DNA of 64,000 nt from Chryseobacterium binzhouense (GTDB lineage Bacteria > Bacteroidota > Bacteroidia > Flavobacteriales > Weeksellaceae). Position numbers and translations under genes: made by a program. Below are positions 40,632 through 49,803 of this stretch, in pieces. The stretch lies in the NCBI RefSeq assembly GCF_007474545.1, contig NZ_VKOG01000008.1, forward strand, positions 1 through 64,000. Direction: 5' to 3'. The notes below the pieces were generated by a model, which saw only the letters and a list, made by a program, of their open reading frames with translations, was not told the origin of the DNA and did not search any database. The number at the start of each line of letters is the position of its first letter. Positions within the stretch are counted from its first letter, which is position 1.

Positions 40632-41957
40632 ATGGACAATACACTTGAAATTCAAACAAATAAAGTAAAAGAAACGGTAGGAAGACACGTGTTAGCAGAC
40701 GGGTTTGACTTTGTAATGGATATTGAAAATTCTCACGGATCATGGATTCATGATTCACTTTCAGGAAAAAATTTCCTGGATATGTTCTCTATGTTTGGCT
40801 CCGGTTCTATCGGTTACAATCATCCATATCTGCTTGAAAAGGCAGAATGGCTGGGAAAAATGGCAGTGAACAAACCCACTTTGGCAGATGTTTATCCCAA
40901 AGAATATGCTCAGTTTATTGAGGTTTTCGAAAGGGTAGTAATGCCCAAAGAACTTCAGTATGCTTTTTTTATTGAAGGCGGAGCTTTGGCAGTAGAAAAC
41001 GCTATGAAAGCATGCTTTGACTGGAAAACAAGAAAAAACTTTGAAAAAGATCTTGATATAGAAGCCGGAATCTGCATTCATTTCAGACAGGCTTTTCACG
41101 GAAGAAGCGGTTATACGTTAAGCTTAACCAATACTTCGGATCCTAGAAAGTATCAGTATTTCCCAATGTTTGAATGGCCAAGAATCCTAAATCCTAAATT
41201 GCATTTTCCGATTACAGAAGAAAATTTACAGGAAACTATTAAAAATGAAAATTTAGCTTTGATACAGATCACAGAAGCTATTCTTGCCAATCCTAATCAG
41301 GTTGCCTGCATTATCATTGAGCCTATACAGGCGGAAGGTGGAGACAACCACTTTAGAGATGAGTTCTTTCAGGGGCTAAGAAATATTTGTGATGAGCACG
41401 AAGTTTTGCTGATTTTTGACGAAGTACAGACAGGAATAGGAATTACCGGGAAAATGTGGGCATTTGAACATTTCAGCGTGAGACCGGATATTATTTCTTT
41501 TGGTAAAAAAACACAGGTTTGTGGAGTTTTGGCTAATAAGGAAAAATTCGACGAAATTCCAAACAATGTATTCAGAGAAAGTTCCAGAATCAATTCTACA
41601 TTCGGAGGAAACTTTATTGATATGCTTCGTTTTCAACTTGTAATGGAAGTTATTGAAAAAGAAAATCTTCTAGAAAATGCTGAAACTGTAGGAGAGTACC
41701 TTTTGGAAGGTCTGCAGAATTTAGCTCAGAAATATCCGGAGAAATTGTCTAATCCTAGAGGAAAAGGTTTGATGTGTGCTGTAGATTTGCCTTCAGGAGC
41801 GCAGAGAGATCATCTGAGAAATATTTTATACAATGATCACCTGATTATTCTTGCGTGTGGAGACCAGTCAATACGTTTCAGACCACATCTTAACGTGACA
41901 AAAGAAGAAATTCAGATCGCTTTAGATAAAATTGAAAATAATATTAATAAAATTTAA
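40632..41957 (+). CDS. lat: L-lysine 6-transaminase
   Basis: The 441-residue class III PLP aminotransferase moves the epsilon-amino group of lysine to 2-oxoglutarate, giving aminoadipate semialdehyde. Motifs: MFSMFGSGSIGYNHPYL, YAFFIEGGALAVENAMK, AFHGRSGYTLSLTNTS, CIIIEPIQAEGGDNHF, LLIFDEVQTGIGITGKMWAFEHF (PLP Asp in FDEVQTG) and the Schiff-base lysine in SFGKKTQVCG at about residue 293. MFSMFGSG and SFGKKTQVCG fit the Lat branch rather than ornithine or GABA aminotransferases. With the upstream ALDH7 it forms a lysine catabolic pair. Confidence 0.94.
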   Translation: MDNTLEIQTNKVKETVGRHVLADGFDFVMDIENSHGSWIHDSLSGKNFLDMFSMFGSGSIGYNHPYLLEKAEWLGKMAVNKPTLADVYPKEYAQFIEVFERVVMPKELQYAFFIEGGALAVENAMKACFDWKTRKNFEKDLDIEAGICIHFRQAFHGRSGYTLSLTNTSDPRKYQYFPMFEWPRILNPKLHFPITEENLQETIKNENLALIQITEAILANPNQVACIIIEPIQAEGGDNHFRDEFFQGLRNICDEHEVLLIFDEVQTGIGITGKMWAFEHFSVRPDIISFGKKTQVCGVLANKEKFDEIPNNVFRESSRINSTFGGNFIDMLRFQLVMEVIEKENLLENAETVGEYLLEGLQNLAQKYPEKLSNPRGKGLMCAVDLPSGAQRDHLRNILYNDHLIILACGDQSIRFRPHLNVTKEEIQIALDKIENNINKI

Positions 41958-42020
41958 AACTCTGTAATTTGGAATTTTAAATTAAAATTTCTATATTTAG
42001 ATACTCAAAATGTAAAGAAT

Positions 42021-42248
42021 ATGGACAGAAATACTAGAGTATCAGTTTTTGAAAGTGATAAACCCGCTGAAATACAGTTGATTAAATCTAAATTGGATGA
42101 TGCCCAGATTGCCAATGATGTGGAAAACAATTATTTGACATTTACAACTACTCCTACTGCAACTACTCTTAAAGTGATGGTTGATTTACAGGACGAAAAA
42201 AAAGCATTTGAAATTATTGATGCTTATCTTCAGCAAAACGAAAATTAA
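42021..42248 (+). CDS. DUF2007 small protein
   Basis: This is a 75-residue protein. The single alpha/beta domain reads RVSVFESDKPAEIQLIKSKLDDAQIANDVENNY and TTLKVMVDLQDEKKAFEIIDAYLQ, the DUF2007/putative signal-transducing pattern with a strand-helix-strand-strand-helix order (GlnB-like). No enzyme residues are present. It follows lat at 63 bp and ends before a hairpin, so it may be cotranscribed. Function is unknown; a sensory or binding role is suggested by the fold only. Confidence 0.85.
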   Translation: MDRNTRVSVFESDKPAEIQLIKSKLDDAQIANDVENNYLTFTTTPTATTLKVMVDLQDEKKAFEIIDAYLQQNEN

Positions 42249-42287
42249 TTAAAACAATTTCATAATTTTAAATTTTACTACTTCAGA

Positions 42288-42322
42288 AACCGAAAGTTAA
42301 TTTTTTAGCTTTCGGTTTTTTA
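42288..42322 (+). terminator. Terminator after the DUF2007 gene
   Basis: AACCGAAAG (42288-42296) pairs with CTTTCGGTT (42309-42317) and runs into TTTT. Confidence 0.85.
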
Positions 42323-42396
42323 TGAATAAAAATTAATGAAGATTTTGGCATTGATTATGATATTTTGAATTTTAAAGACTTTAATAAAAAATCTTT

Positions 42397-42915
42397 ATGA
42401 CTGATAATAATGAAATTCATTTCAGAGAAGCAAACTCTGAAGACAGAGACAGTATCTGGGAAATTATCCAACAGGCTATAGACAGAAGAAAAAAAGATGG
42501 AAGCTCCCAATGGCAGAATGGCTATCCTAATCTTGGTACTATTGAAAGTGATATTTCTAAAAATTTTGGCTACGTATTAACCGTTGATGGCAGAATTGCT
42601 GTTTATACTGCAATTATTAAGAATGACGAACCTGCATACAGCAATATTGACGGTAAATGGTTGAGTGACGGAGAATTTGTTGTTATACATAGAGTTGCAG
42701 TTCATAATGATTTTTCAGGAAAAGGATTGGTAAAAGTTTTATTTGATAAAATTGAAGATTTCACAGCATCTTGCGGAATTCAGAGTGTGAAAGTCGATAC
42801 CAATTTTGATAATGCTGCAATGCTCAAAATTTTAGAATCTAAAGGCTATACCTATTGCGGAGAGGTATTTTTATCAGGAGGTGTTCGCAAAGCTTTCGAG
42901 AAGATTATTTTTTAA
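42397..42915 (+). CDS. GNAT-family N-acetyltransferase
   Basis: This 172-residue protein has the GNAT fold: HFREANSEDRDSIWEIIQQAIDRRKKDGSSQW at the N-terminus, VIHRVAVHNDFSGKGLVKVLFDKIEDF (motif A, the acetyl-CoA pyrophosphate loop, in a variant of Q/RxxGxG/A), VKVDTNFDNAAMLKILESKGYTYCGEVF (motif B). The acceptor is not predictable. It stands alone between the lysine cluster and the efflux operon, with a TATTTTG sequence upstream. Confidence 0.88.
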   Translation: MTDNNEIHFREANSEDRDSIWEIIQQAIDRRKKDGSSQWQNGYPNLGTIESDISKNFGYVLTVDGRIAVYTAIIKNDEPAYSNIDGKWLSDGEFVVIHRVAVHNDFSGKGLVKVLFDKIEDFTASCGIQSVKVDTNFDNAAMLKILESKGYTYCGEVFLSGGVRKAFEKIIF

Positions 42916-42982
42916 AGCAAAAGTTAAATTACATTTCATTGATTCTTATAGAAGCGAATTATTTATAAACTCTATCAGGTTT

Positions 42983-43015
42983 GTTCGTTTTGTTCCGAAC
43001 TAATTGATAATTTTG
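42983..43015 (+). promoter_or_regulatory. Promoter and putative operator of the RND efflux operon
   Basis: A -7 box TAATTTTG lies at 43008-43015. Just upstream GTTCCGAAC (42992-43000) is an inverted repeat, and a second GTTCG (42983-42987) forms a wider repeat with CGAAC (42996-43000). A repressor such as the downstream GbsR/MarR protein could sit here. The -33 element is unclear. Confidence 0.4.
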
Positions 43016-43030
43016 AAAAAAATATGATTG

Positions 43031-43486
43031 ATGAATCAAACATTAAAGGTAGATAAGAAAATTTTTCAGGATGCCGTAAAATTTTACGGAACTGTCCTCA
43101 ATCTGCCGCCATTAGCGTCCAAAATATATTCCTACCTCATTTTCGATTTTGATAAGGTGGGAATTACTTTTGATGAATTTGTAGAGGTTTTTTCGGCAAG
43201 TAAAAGTTCTGTATCTACGAGCGTAAGCCTTCTTCTCAACCTTCAGCTGATAGTTGACATCAATAAGATGGACGAGCGTAAAAGATATTTTTTCGCTAAT
43301 GATGATTACAAAAGAATAAGGTTCGAAAAAATTGTTCAGAAAATGAAAGATGAACTTAAACTGATGGATGATTTGAAAAACTTCAGAGGAAATGAAAATA
43401 AAGATGCAGAAGAAAGAAATGAAGCTTATAAAGCACTTTTAAATAAAAGTATAATTACAATTCAGGAATCTCTTAATAAACTATGA
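43031..43486 (+). CDS. GbsR/MarR-type transcriptional regulator
   Basis: This 151-residue protein starts at ATG 43031 (the TTG just upstream is less likely). A winged helix-turn-helix is seen in AVKFYGTVLNLPPLASKIYSYLIF, then ITFDEFVEVFSASKSSVSTSVSLLLNLQLIVDI (recognition helix) and the wing DERKRYFFANDDY. A long helical C-terminus follows. The pattern matches the GbsR/MarR family heading flavobacterial RND efflux operons. It starts the operon and lies one base from the adaptor gene, so it likely represses its own efflux system. Inducer unknown. Confidence 0.88.
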   Translation: MNQTLKVDKKIFQDAVKFYGTVLNLPPLASKIYSYLIFDFDKVGITFDEFVEVFSASKSSVSTSVSLLLNLQLIVDINKMDERKRYFFANDDYKRIRFEKIVQKMKDELKLMDDLKNFRGNENKDAEERNEAYKALLNKSIITIQESLNKL

Positions 43487-43487
43487 T

Positions 43488-44672
43488 ATGACAAATAAGC
43501 TTATACTATTTTCTGCGGGAGCATTATTGCTTACTGCCTGCAAAGAAGAAGCTCCAAAACAGGATGGTCCTAAACCCTATCCTGTAGTTTCTGTAGAAAA
43601 TAAAAATATAGTGGGCTATGATACGTTCCCGGCGACTATTCAGGGAAGAATAAATAATGATGTAAGAGCTAAAATTCAAGGCTATATTACTCAGGTTTTA
43701 GTAGATGAAGGGCAGTATGTGACTAAAGGACAGCCATTGTTCCGGCTTGAAACCAATATTCTGACCGAAAATGCAGCAGCCTCCAAAGCAGGTATTGCCG
43801 CTGCAGAATCCAGCATTGCAGCAGCCAGGGCTCAGGTAAGTGCTGCAGAAGTAGAAGTAAATAAACTAAAACCTTTAGTACAGAAAAATATTATCAGCAA
43901 TGTGCAGCTTCAGACCGCTCAGGCAAATCTTGCACAGGCACAGGCAGGATTACAGCAGGCAGTCGCAGCAAGAAAACAGGCGGTTGCTAACTATAAGGGT
44001 GTAGAAGCCAATATTGATTATTCTGTGATACGTGCGCCAATTTCAGGAGTGATTGGTAAATTACCTTTAAAAGTGGGAAGCTTAGTAGGTCCAACAGATC
44101 AGACTCCGCTTACAACTATTTCAGATACATCCGAAATTTTCGCTTATTTTTCTATGAATGAAAAATCTTATTTTGATTTTCTGGAAAAATCTGTTGGCGC
44201 AAATCTCCCTGAAAAAATTAAAAATCTGCCGATGGTAGAACTTCAGCTTGCCAACGGAAGCATTTATCCTGAAAAAGGAAAAATTGAAGCTATAACAGGC
44301 TCTATTGATGAAACTACCGGAACCATTCAGTTTAGGGTTGTATTCAAAAATGCGCAAAAGCTTTTAAGCAACGGAAACAGCGGAACCATCAGATTCCCTA
44401 AAAACTTTGACAATGTTTTGGTTGTTCCGGAAAGTGCTACCTACGAACAGCAGGGTATTGTTTATGTTTATAAAGTAGATAAAGATACTGCTAAAAATGT
44501 TGTGGTGAATGTGATTGACAGGATTGATAATTTGGCACTCATCAAAGATGGAGTAAAACCAGGTGATAAAGTAGTGGCACAAGGTACGGGAAGTCTCAAA
44601 AATGGAACTCCGGTGAAACCTCAGCCGACCACAACCGATGAAGTCGTAAAATCTATAAAACCGAAATTCTAA
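43488..44672 (+). CDS. RND efflux periplasmic adaptor (membrane fusion protein)
   Basis: This 394-residue lipoprotein has the signal LILFSAGALLLTAC. The biotinyl-lipoyl-like half reads FPATIQGRINNDVRAKIQGYITQVLVDEGQYVTKGQPLFRLE; a long Ala-rich helical hairpin follows (about residues 95-170); then IDYSVIRAPISGVIGKLPLKVGSLVGPTDQTPLTTI, beta-barrel and membrane-proximal domains. It links the inner-membrane pump and the outer-membrane channel. It lies two bases from the regulator and one from the pump gene, so the operon is compact. Confidence 0.95.
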   Translation: MTNKLILFSAGALLLTACKEEAPKQDGPKPYPVVSVENKNIVGYDTFPATIQGRINNDVRAKIQGYITQVLVDEGQYVTKGQPLFRLETNILTENAAASKAGIAAAESSIAAARAQVSAAEVEVNKLKPLVQKNIISNVQLQTAQANLAQAQAGLQQAVAARKQAVANYKGVEANIDYSVIRAPISGVIGKLPLKVGSLVGPTDQTPLTTISDTSEIFAYFSMNEKSYFDFLEKSVGANLPEKIKNLPMVELQLANGSIYPEKGKIEAITGSIDETTGTIQFRVVFKNAQKLLSNGNSGTIRFPKNFDNVLVVPESATYEQQGIVYVYKVDKDTAKNVVVNVIDRIDNLALIKDGVKPGDKVVAQGTGSLKNGTPVKPQPTTTDEVVKSIKPKF

Positions 44673-44673
44673 A

Positions 44674-47600
44674 ATGATAAAGAACTTTATTAACAGACCG
44701 GTTTTATCCACAGTAATCTCCATTATGATTGTCATTCTCGGAGTTTTGGGACTCACCGCTCTGCCTGTTACACAATATCCTGATATTGCTCCCCCCACAG
44801 TAAGTGTCCGTGCAAACTATACGGGTGCCAATGCGGAAACGGTTATGAAAAGCGTGGTGGTTCCTTTAGAAGAGCAGATCAATGGTGTGGAAGGAATGGA
44901 TTATATTACCTCAACGGCAGGAAACGATGGGTCAGCACAGATTCAGGTGTTTTTTAAACAGGGAATAGACCCTGATATTGCTGCGGTGAATGTTCAGAAT
45001 CGTGTTTCAAGAGCAAGCCCGTTGCTTCCTAGCGAGGTTACCCGTGCCGGAGTTGTGACTCAGAAGCAGCAGACCAGTGCATTGATGTATCTTTCTTTTT
45101 ATTCGGAAAACAAAAATATTGATGATGTTTATCTGCAAAACTTTTTGAATATCAATGTAATTCCGAATTTACAAAGAATTAACGGAGTTGGTGAAGCCAA
45201 TGTTTTTGGTGGAAAAAATTATTCCATGAGAGTTTGGCTTGATCCTGCAAAATTAGCAGCTTACGGTATTACTCCGTCTGATGTGACAACAGCAATCAAT
45301 GAGCAGAGTCGTGAAGCAGCGGCAGGTTCTTTAGGACAAAACAGTGGCAGCTCTTTTGAATATATTATAAAATATGTTGGTAAATTCAATGATAAAGAGC
45401 AGTATGATAATATCATCATTAAGGCACTTCCCGATGGTCAGAATTTAATGCTGGGAGATGTAGCCAAAGTAGAATTGGGCGGTCTTTCTTATACAGGAGT
45501 TGGTGAAAACGGAAATAATCCTTCAATCAGTATGGGTATTTTTCAGACTCCGGGATCCAATGCTCAGGAAATTATCGAAAATATCAAAGCTCAGCTGAAA
45601 GCAAATGAAAGCAGTTATCCGGAAGGGGTAAAATATACTTTTAACTTTGATACCAATGAATTTTTGGATGCATCTATAGAAAAAGTAATTCATACTTTAA
45701 TTGAAGCATTTATATTGGTTTTTATTGTAGTGTATATCTTCTTACAGGATTTCAGATCTACATTAATTCCGGCTATAGCAGTTCCTGTTTCTATTGTGGG
45801 AACATTTTTCTTCCTGAATCTTTTCGGATATTCATTAAATCTTCTTACGCTTTTTGCTTTGGTACTGGCAATTGGTATTGTGGTGGATGATGCTATTGTC
45901 GTCGTTGAAGCCGTTCACGCCAAAATGGAAAACGGAATTTCCAATTCTAAAAAAGCAACCATTGAAGCGATGGACGAAATTACAGGTGCAATTATATCTA
46001 TTACACTGGTAATGGCGGCGGTATTTATCCCGGTAACATTTATTACAGGTCCTACCGGAGTTTTTTATCAGCAGTTTGGTATTACGCTTATTATCGCCAT
46101 CATGATTTCAGCGATTAATGCACTGACTTTAAGCCCGGTTCTATGTTCGCTATTTTTAAAACCTCATGATGCACATCATGAAGACTATAAAAAGAAAAAC
46201 TTTATTCAGAAGTTCTTTTATAAATTTAATATTGCCTTCAAATCAGCTACAGAGCGTTATGCAAGAGGATTTACGTTTCTTATTAAGCACAAATGGGTAA
46301 CTTTGGTTATTTTCGGAATAACAGCCGGAATCATTTACTGGACGAGTGCCACGATGAAAAAGGGTTTTGTACCTACAGAAGACAGGGGTATTATTTTTAC
46401 TGATGTACAACTTCCTCCGGGAGCATCTATGGAGAGAACTTATACTGTACTGAAAACCTTACAAGCTAATGCGCTTAAGATTCCGGGAATACAAAATGTA
46501 ACTATTTCTACCGGAAGAGGATTGCTTTCAGGAAACGGAAGTAATAACGGTCTTGCCTTTGTAAAGCTTAAGCCTTTTGACGAAAGAAAAGGTGACGGAC
46601 TTTCCTCTGAAGAAATTACAAAAAAACTTTTCGGACTTACAGGAAAGGTTCCGGATGCAAAAGTAGTTTTCTTCCAGCCTGCAAGTGTGCCGGGCTTTGG
46701 TAACAGTGCAGGTTTTGAGATGGTTTTGCTGGATAGGGCAGGAGGAGAATTTGCGGAGTTGGACAATAAGACAAGCGAATTGATTGGGAATTTGATGAAG
46801 AGACCTGAAATTGAATTTGCACAGACTTCATTTAATACAAAATATCCTCAGTACCAAATGGAAATCAATGTTCCTTTAGCTAAACAGAAAGGAGTTTCCA
46901 TTAATTCTATTTTGGAAACTATGCAGGGATATATAGGAGGAGTTTACAGTGCAGATTTCACAAAGTACGGAAAACAATTTAGGGTAATGGTTCAGGCTCT
47001 GCCCGAAAACAGAGAAAATGCAGAAAGTCTCAATCAGCTATATATTAAAACAGCACAGGGAGAGATGGCTCCGATTTCGCAGTTTGTAAGTCTCACTAGA
47101 ACGTACGGACCTCAGTCAGTAGGACGTTACAATTTGTTTACTTCAGTAAAGATTACAGGAGCCAATGCGCCCGGTTACAGTTCTGGAGATGCTATTGCTG
47201 CCGTACAGCAGGTTGCTGAAGAAACTCTGGATCAGAATTATTCTGTAGAATTTACGGGATTATCAAGAGAAGAACTCTCCTCCGGCTCACAGACTGCTCT
47301 TATTTTTGCTTTAAGTCTGGTTTTTGTTTACTTTATTTTAGCTGCACAATATGAAAGCTACATTCTTCCTTTAGCGGTGGTAATTTCCCTTCCTTTAGGG
47401 GTTATGGGAGCATATTTTGGTCAGAAAATTATGGGACTGGAAAACAACATTTATTTTCAGATTGCCTTAATTATGCTTGTAGGATTACTTGCTAAAAATG
47501 CTATTTTGATTGTAGAGTTTGCTGTACAGAGAAGGCATCACGGCGAAAGTATTGTCAACTCTGCAATTAACGCTGCTAAAGCGAGATTAAGACCTATTTT

Positions 47601-47820
47601 GATGACTTCTTTAGCGTTTATTTTTGGTCTGTTGCCTTTAGTTTTAGCAAGCGGAATTGGTGCAGTCGGAAACAGATCCATCGCAACCGGTGCAGCTATA
47701 GGTTTATTGATAGGAACTCTTTTGGGAGTATTTGTAATTCCTGTTTTGTACGTGGTTTTCCAGACACTGCAGGAAAAAATTAAGCCTATAAAACAAGAGG
47801 ACATCAATTTAGCAGAGTAA
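44674..47820 (+). CDS. RND multidrug efflux permease (HAE1, AcrB-like)
   Basis: The 1048-residue proton-driven antiporter has twelve membrane helices and two large periplasmic loops. N-terminal block: FINRPVLSTVISIMIVILGVLGLTALPVTQYPDIAPPTVSVRANYTGANAE. The proton relay in helix 4 is AIGIVVDDAIVVVEAV near residue 404 and GLLAKNAILIVEF in helix 10. Length and loops match AcrB/MexB proteins of the hydrophobe/amphiphile class. It exports drugs or amphiphiles with the adjacent adaptor and TolC-like channel. No truncation is seen. Confidence 0.97.
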   Translation: MIKNFINRPVLSTVISIMIVILGVLGLTALPVTQYPDIAPPTVSVRANYTGANAETVMKSVVVPLEEQINGVEGMDYITSTAGNDGSAQIQVFFKQGIDPDIAAVNVQNRVSRASPLLPSEVTRAGVVTQKQQTSALMYLSFYSENKNIDDVYLQNFLNINVIPNLQRINGVGEANVFGGKNYSMRVWLDPAKLAAYGITPSDVTTAINEQSREAAAGSLGQNSGSSFEYIIKYVGKFNDKEQYDNIIIKALPDGQNLMLGDVAKVELGGLSYTGVGENGNNPSISMGIFQTPGSNAQEIIENIKAQLKANESSYPEGVKYTFNFDTNEFLDASIEKVIHTLIEAFILVFIVVYIFLQDFRSTLIPAIAVPVSIVGTFFFLNLFGYSLNLLTLFALVLAIGIVVDDAIVVVEAVHAKMENGISNSKKATIEAMDEITGAIISITLVMAAVFIPVTFITGPTGVFYQQFGITLIIAIMISAINALTLSPVLCSLFLKPHDAHHEDYKKKNFIQKFFYKFNIAFKSATERYARGFTFLIKHKWVTLVIFGITAGIIYWTSATMKKGFVPTEDRGIIFTDVQLPPGASMERTYTVLKTLQANALKIPGIQNVTISTGRGLLSGNGSNNGLAFVKLKPFDERKGDGLSSEEITKKLFGLTGKVPDAKVVFFQPASVPGFGNSAGFEMVLLDRAGGEFAELDNKTSELIGNLMKRPEIEFAQTSFNTKYPQYQMEINVPLAKQKGVSINSILETMQGYIGGVYSADFTKYGKQFRVMVQALPENRENAESLNQLYIKTAQGEMAPISQFVSLTRTYGPQSVGRYNLFTSVKITGANAPGYSSGDAIAAVQQVAEETLDQNYSVEFTGLSREELSSGSQTALIFALSLVFVYFILAAQYESYILPLAVVISLPLGVMGAYFGQKIMGLENNIYFQIALIMLVGLLAKNAILIVEFAVQRRHHGESIVNSAINAAKARLRPILMTSLAFIFGLLPLVLASGIGAVGNRSIATGAAIGLLIGTLLGVFVIPVLYVVFQTLQEKIKPIKQEDINLAE

Positions 47821-47840
47821 AAATCTTTAAGATTTAATTA

Positions 47841-49256
47841 ATGAAAAATTTATCTATAATAATAAAAGGAACTGCTTTCTCGGTTTTTACAGTAGCTGTT
47901 TTGTCTTCCTGTATGGTAAGAAAAGAATACGAAAGACCTCAGTCTGCAGTTGACGAAAAACTTTTCCGCACAGATATGCTTCCGCAGGACAGTATGAGTA
48001 TCGCCACTGTTTCATGGAAAGAAATTTTTACAGATCCTATTCTTCAGAAACATATTGACACCGCTTTAGAGAATAATCTTGATGTAAGAATTGCAGTACA
48101 GAATATCGTATCAGCAGAAGCATACCTGAAACAGGCTAAAGCAGCTTATGAACCAACCTTATCCGTAGGTCCCAATTATACTTTTCAGACCCAGTCAATC
48201 AATACGCAGTTTGGGCAGATTATTGGTGAGCGTAGATACATCAATCAGTTTGATATTACAGCAACAATTGGTTGGGAAGCAGATATATGGGGAAGGTTAA
48301 AATCTCAGCAAAAAGCACAGCTTGCTACTTATTTGGGAACTTTGGCGGCTCATAAAGCGGTAAAAAGTGATTTGGTAGCATCAGTGGCATCGGCATATTT
48401 TCAGCTTTTGACTTTTGATGATCAGAAAAGAATTATTCAGGAAACTATAACAATAAGAGAAAATAATTTAGAAACTACTAAGGCTTTAAAAGAAGCGGGT
48501 GTTCTTACGGAAGTTGCAGTACAGCAAAGTCAGGCACTGGTTTACAATGCAAAATCTTTGCTTATTGATATAGATACACAGATTGCACTGTTGGAAAATA
48601 CAGTGAGTCTTTTGATGGGAATACCTTCTCAGACCATTGAAAGATCTTCATTAGCAGCACAGAAAATTCCCAATAGTTTGGAGATCGGTTTTCCTGCTAA
48701 TTTATTATCAAACCGTCCGGATGTGATGCAGGCAGAATTCAATCTCATTAATGCGTTTGAGTTGACCAATGCAGCAAGAGCACAGTTTTATCCTGCCTTA
48801 AGACTTACCGGAAGCGGAGGAGTGCAGTCAGTTGATATTGATCATCTCTTCAGTGTAAACTCTCTTTTCGCAAATGTGGTAGGAGGATTGGCACAGCCCA
48901 TTCTGAACAGAAGGCAGATAAAAACCAATTATGAAGTAAGTCAGGCAAACAAAGAAACGGCTTATCTCAATTTCAGAAAAGCAATTTTAAATGCCGGAAA
49001 AGAGGTTTCTGATGCCATTAAAGTTTTTTCTGTACAGGATTCTTTCATTGATTTAAAGAAAAAAGAACTGGATTCCTACAGAAAATCCGTTGATTTTTCT
49101 CAGGAACTTGTCAATTACGGAATGGCAAATTATCTTGAGGTATTGAATGCAAGTGTAAATTCTTTGAATGCTGAACTTAATATTTCGAATGCAGAGTACA
49201 GTAAAATGAAAGCTGCGGTAGATTTGTATCAGGCTTTAGGAGGCGGATGGAAATAA
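47841..49256 (+). CDS. RND efflux outer-membrane channel (OprM/NodT type)
   Basis: This 471-residue lipoprotein has a signal around SVFTVAVLSSC. Two tandem outer-membrane-efflux repeats are visible: first SWKEIFTDPILQKHIDTALENNLDVRIAVQNIVSAEAYLKQAKAAYEPTLSVGPNYTF, second LLSNRPDVMQAEFNLINAFELTNAARAQFYPALRLTGSGG. The mature start RKEYERPQSAVDEKLF is usual. Trimeric TolC-like barrels form the exit duct. It follows the pump by 20 bp and is the last gene; a strong terminator follows. Confidence 0.96.
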   Translation: MKNLSIIIKGTAFSVFTVAVLSSCMVRKEYERPQSAVDEKLFRTDMLPQDSMSIATVSWKEIFTDPILQKHIDTALENNLDVRIAVQNIVSAEAYLKQAKAAYEPTLSVGPNYTFQTQSINTQFGQIIGERRYINQFDITATIGWEADIWGRLKSQQKAQLATYLGTLAAHKAVKSDLVASVASAYFQLLTFDDQKRIIQETITIRENNLETTKALKEAGVLTEVAVQQSQALVYNAKSLLIDIDTQIALLENTVSLLMGIPSQTIERSSLAAQKIPNSLEIGFPANLLSNRPDVMQAEFNLINAFELTNAARAQFYPALRLTGSGGVQSVDIDHLFSVNSLFANVVGGLAQPILNRRQIKTNYEVSQANKETAYLNFRKAILNAGKEVSDAIKVFSVQDSFIDLKKKELDSYRKSVDFSQELVNYGMANYLEVLNASVNSLNAELNISNAEYSKMKAAVDLYQALGGGWK

Positions 49257-49293
49257 AAAATAGTTAGTTATTGATATATTCAATCTTGTTAAG

Positions 49294-49326
49294 ACGTGTA
49301 TCGTGTATTCGATGCACGTTTTTTAT
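49294..49326 (+). terminator. Terminator of the RND efflux operon
   Basis: ACGTGTATCG (49294-49303) pairs with CGATGCACGT (49310-49319, one G-U) over a 6-nt loop, followed by TTTTTATA. Confidence 0.85.
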
Positions 49327-49381
49327 AATCAGTAAAGCTGCATTTTAACAATTACTAATGTTTTGAGTGTTTAAAATAATT

Positions 49382-49407
49382 AAAACCTTCCAGATGTGGA
49401 AGGTTTT
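49382..49407. terminator. Terminator of the tRNA-Ala gene
   Basis: AAAACCTTCC (49382-49391) and GGAAGGTTTT (49398-49407) form a perfect 10-bp stem 15 nt beyond the tRNA 3' end on the minus strand, followed by AATTATTTT. Confidence 0.7.
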
Positions 49408-49421
49408 AGAGTTATATTTAG

Positions 49422-49495
49422 TGGAGAATACGGGGGTCGAACCCGTCACCTTTAGACTGCCAGTCTAACGCTCTAGCCAGATGAGCTAATTCCCC
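49422..49495 (-). tRNA. tRNA-Ala (anticodon GGC)
   Basis: On the minus strand the acceptor 5' GGGGAAT pairs with ATTCTCC and A is the discriminator. The D arm includes TAGCTCATCTGGCTAGAGC, the anticodon arm is TTAGA-CTGGCAG-TCTAA with anticodon GGC, and the T arm is ACGGGTTCGACCCCCGT. The third acceptor pair is G-U (G3:U70), the identity mark of alanine tRNA. The 3' CCA is not encoded. It reads GCC and GCU codons. A consensus promoter stands just upstream. Confidence 0.95.
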
Positions 49496-49514
49496 GACTG
49501 TTTTTTCAACTTTG

Positions 49515-49545
49515 CAAATGTAAGTATTTATCACAGATTTGCAAA
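49515..49545 (-). promoter_or_regulatory. Promoter of tRNA-Ala
   Basis: On the minus strand TTTG (49545-49542), exactly 19 bp, then TACATTTG (49522-49515). Transcription should start near 49508, about 13 nt before the mature 5' end. The rest of the gap 49546-49803 shows only a lone -7-like TATATTTG at 49679-49686 in the plus direction. Confidence 0.75.
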
Positions 49546-49803
49546 TTTTTTTTAAATTTTCTGTTAATAACTCTTAAGTATTACAATATGTAAAGAATAG
49601 TGATTTACATTAAAAGAATCTTCCGCCATATTTTTTTAAAATCTGACAGTAAAATGAAAAACTATAAAATTAAATTGATATATTTGTCAAATTCAAAAAT
49701 GCGCACAGATAGACAGAATTTTGAAAATGATATTTAAAATTTTAGAGGTGTTTTTGAAAATAAATTGAATAAATTAAACATATTTCATAAACTATTGCAA
49801 ACT

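Noticed and set aside
42276..42330. Hairpin read as a possible riboswitch before the GNAT gene
   Set aside because: It is a simple stem followed by T residues, i.e. a terminator of the preceding gene.
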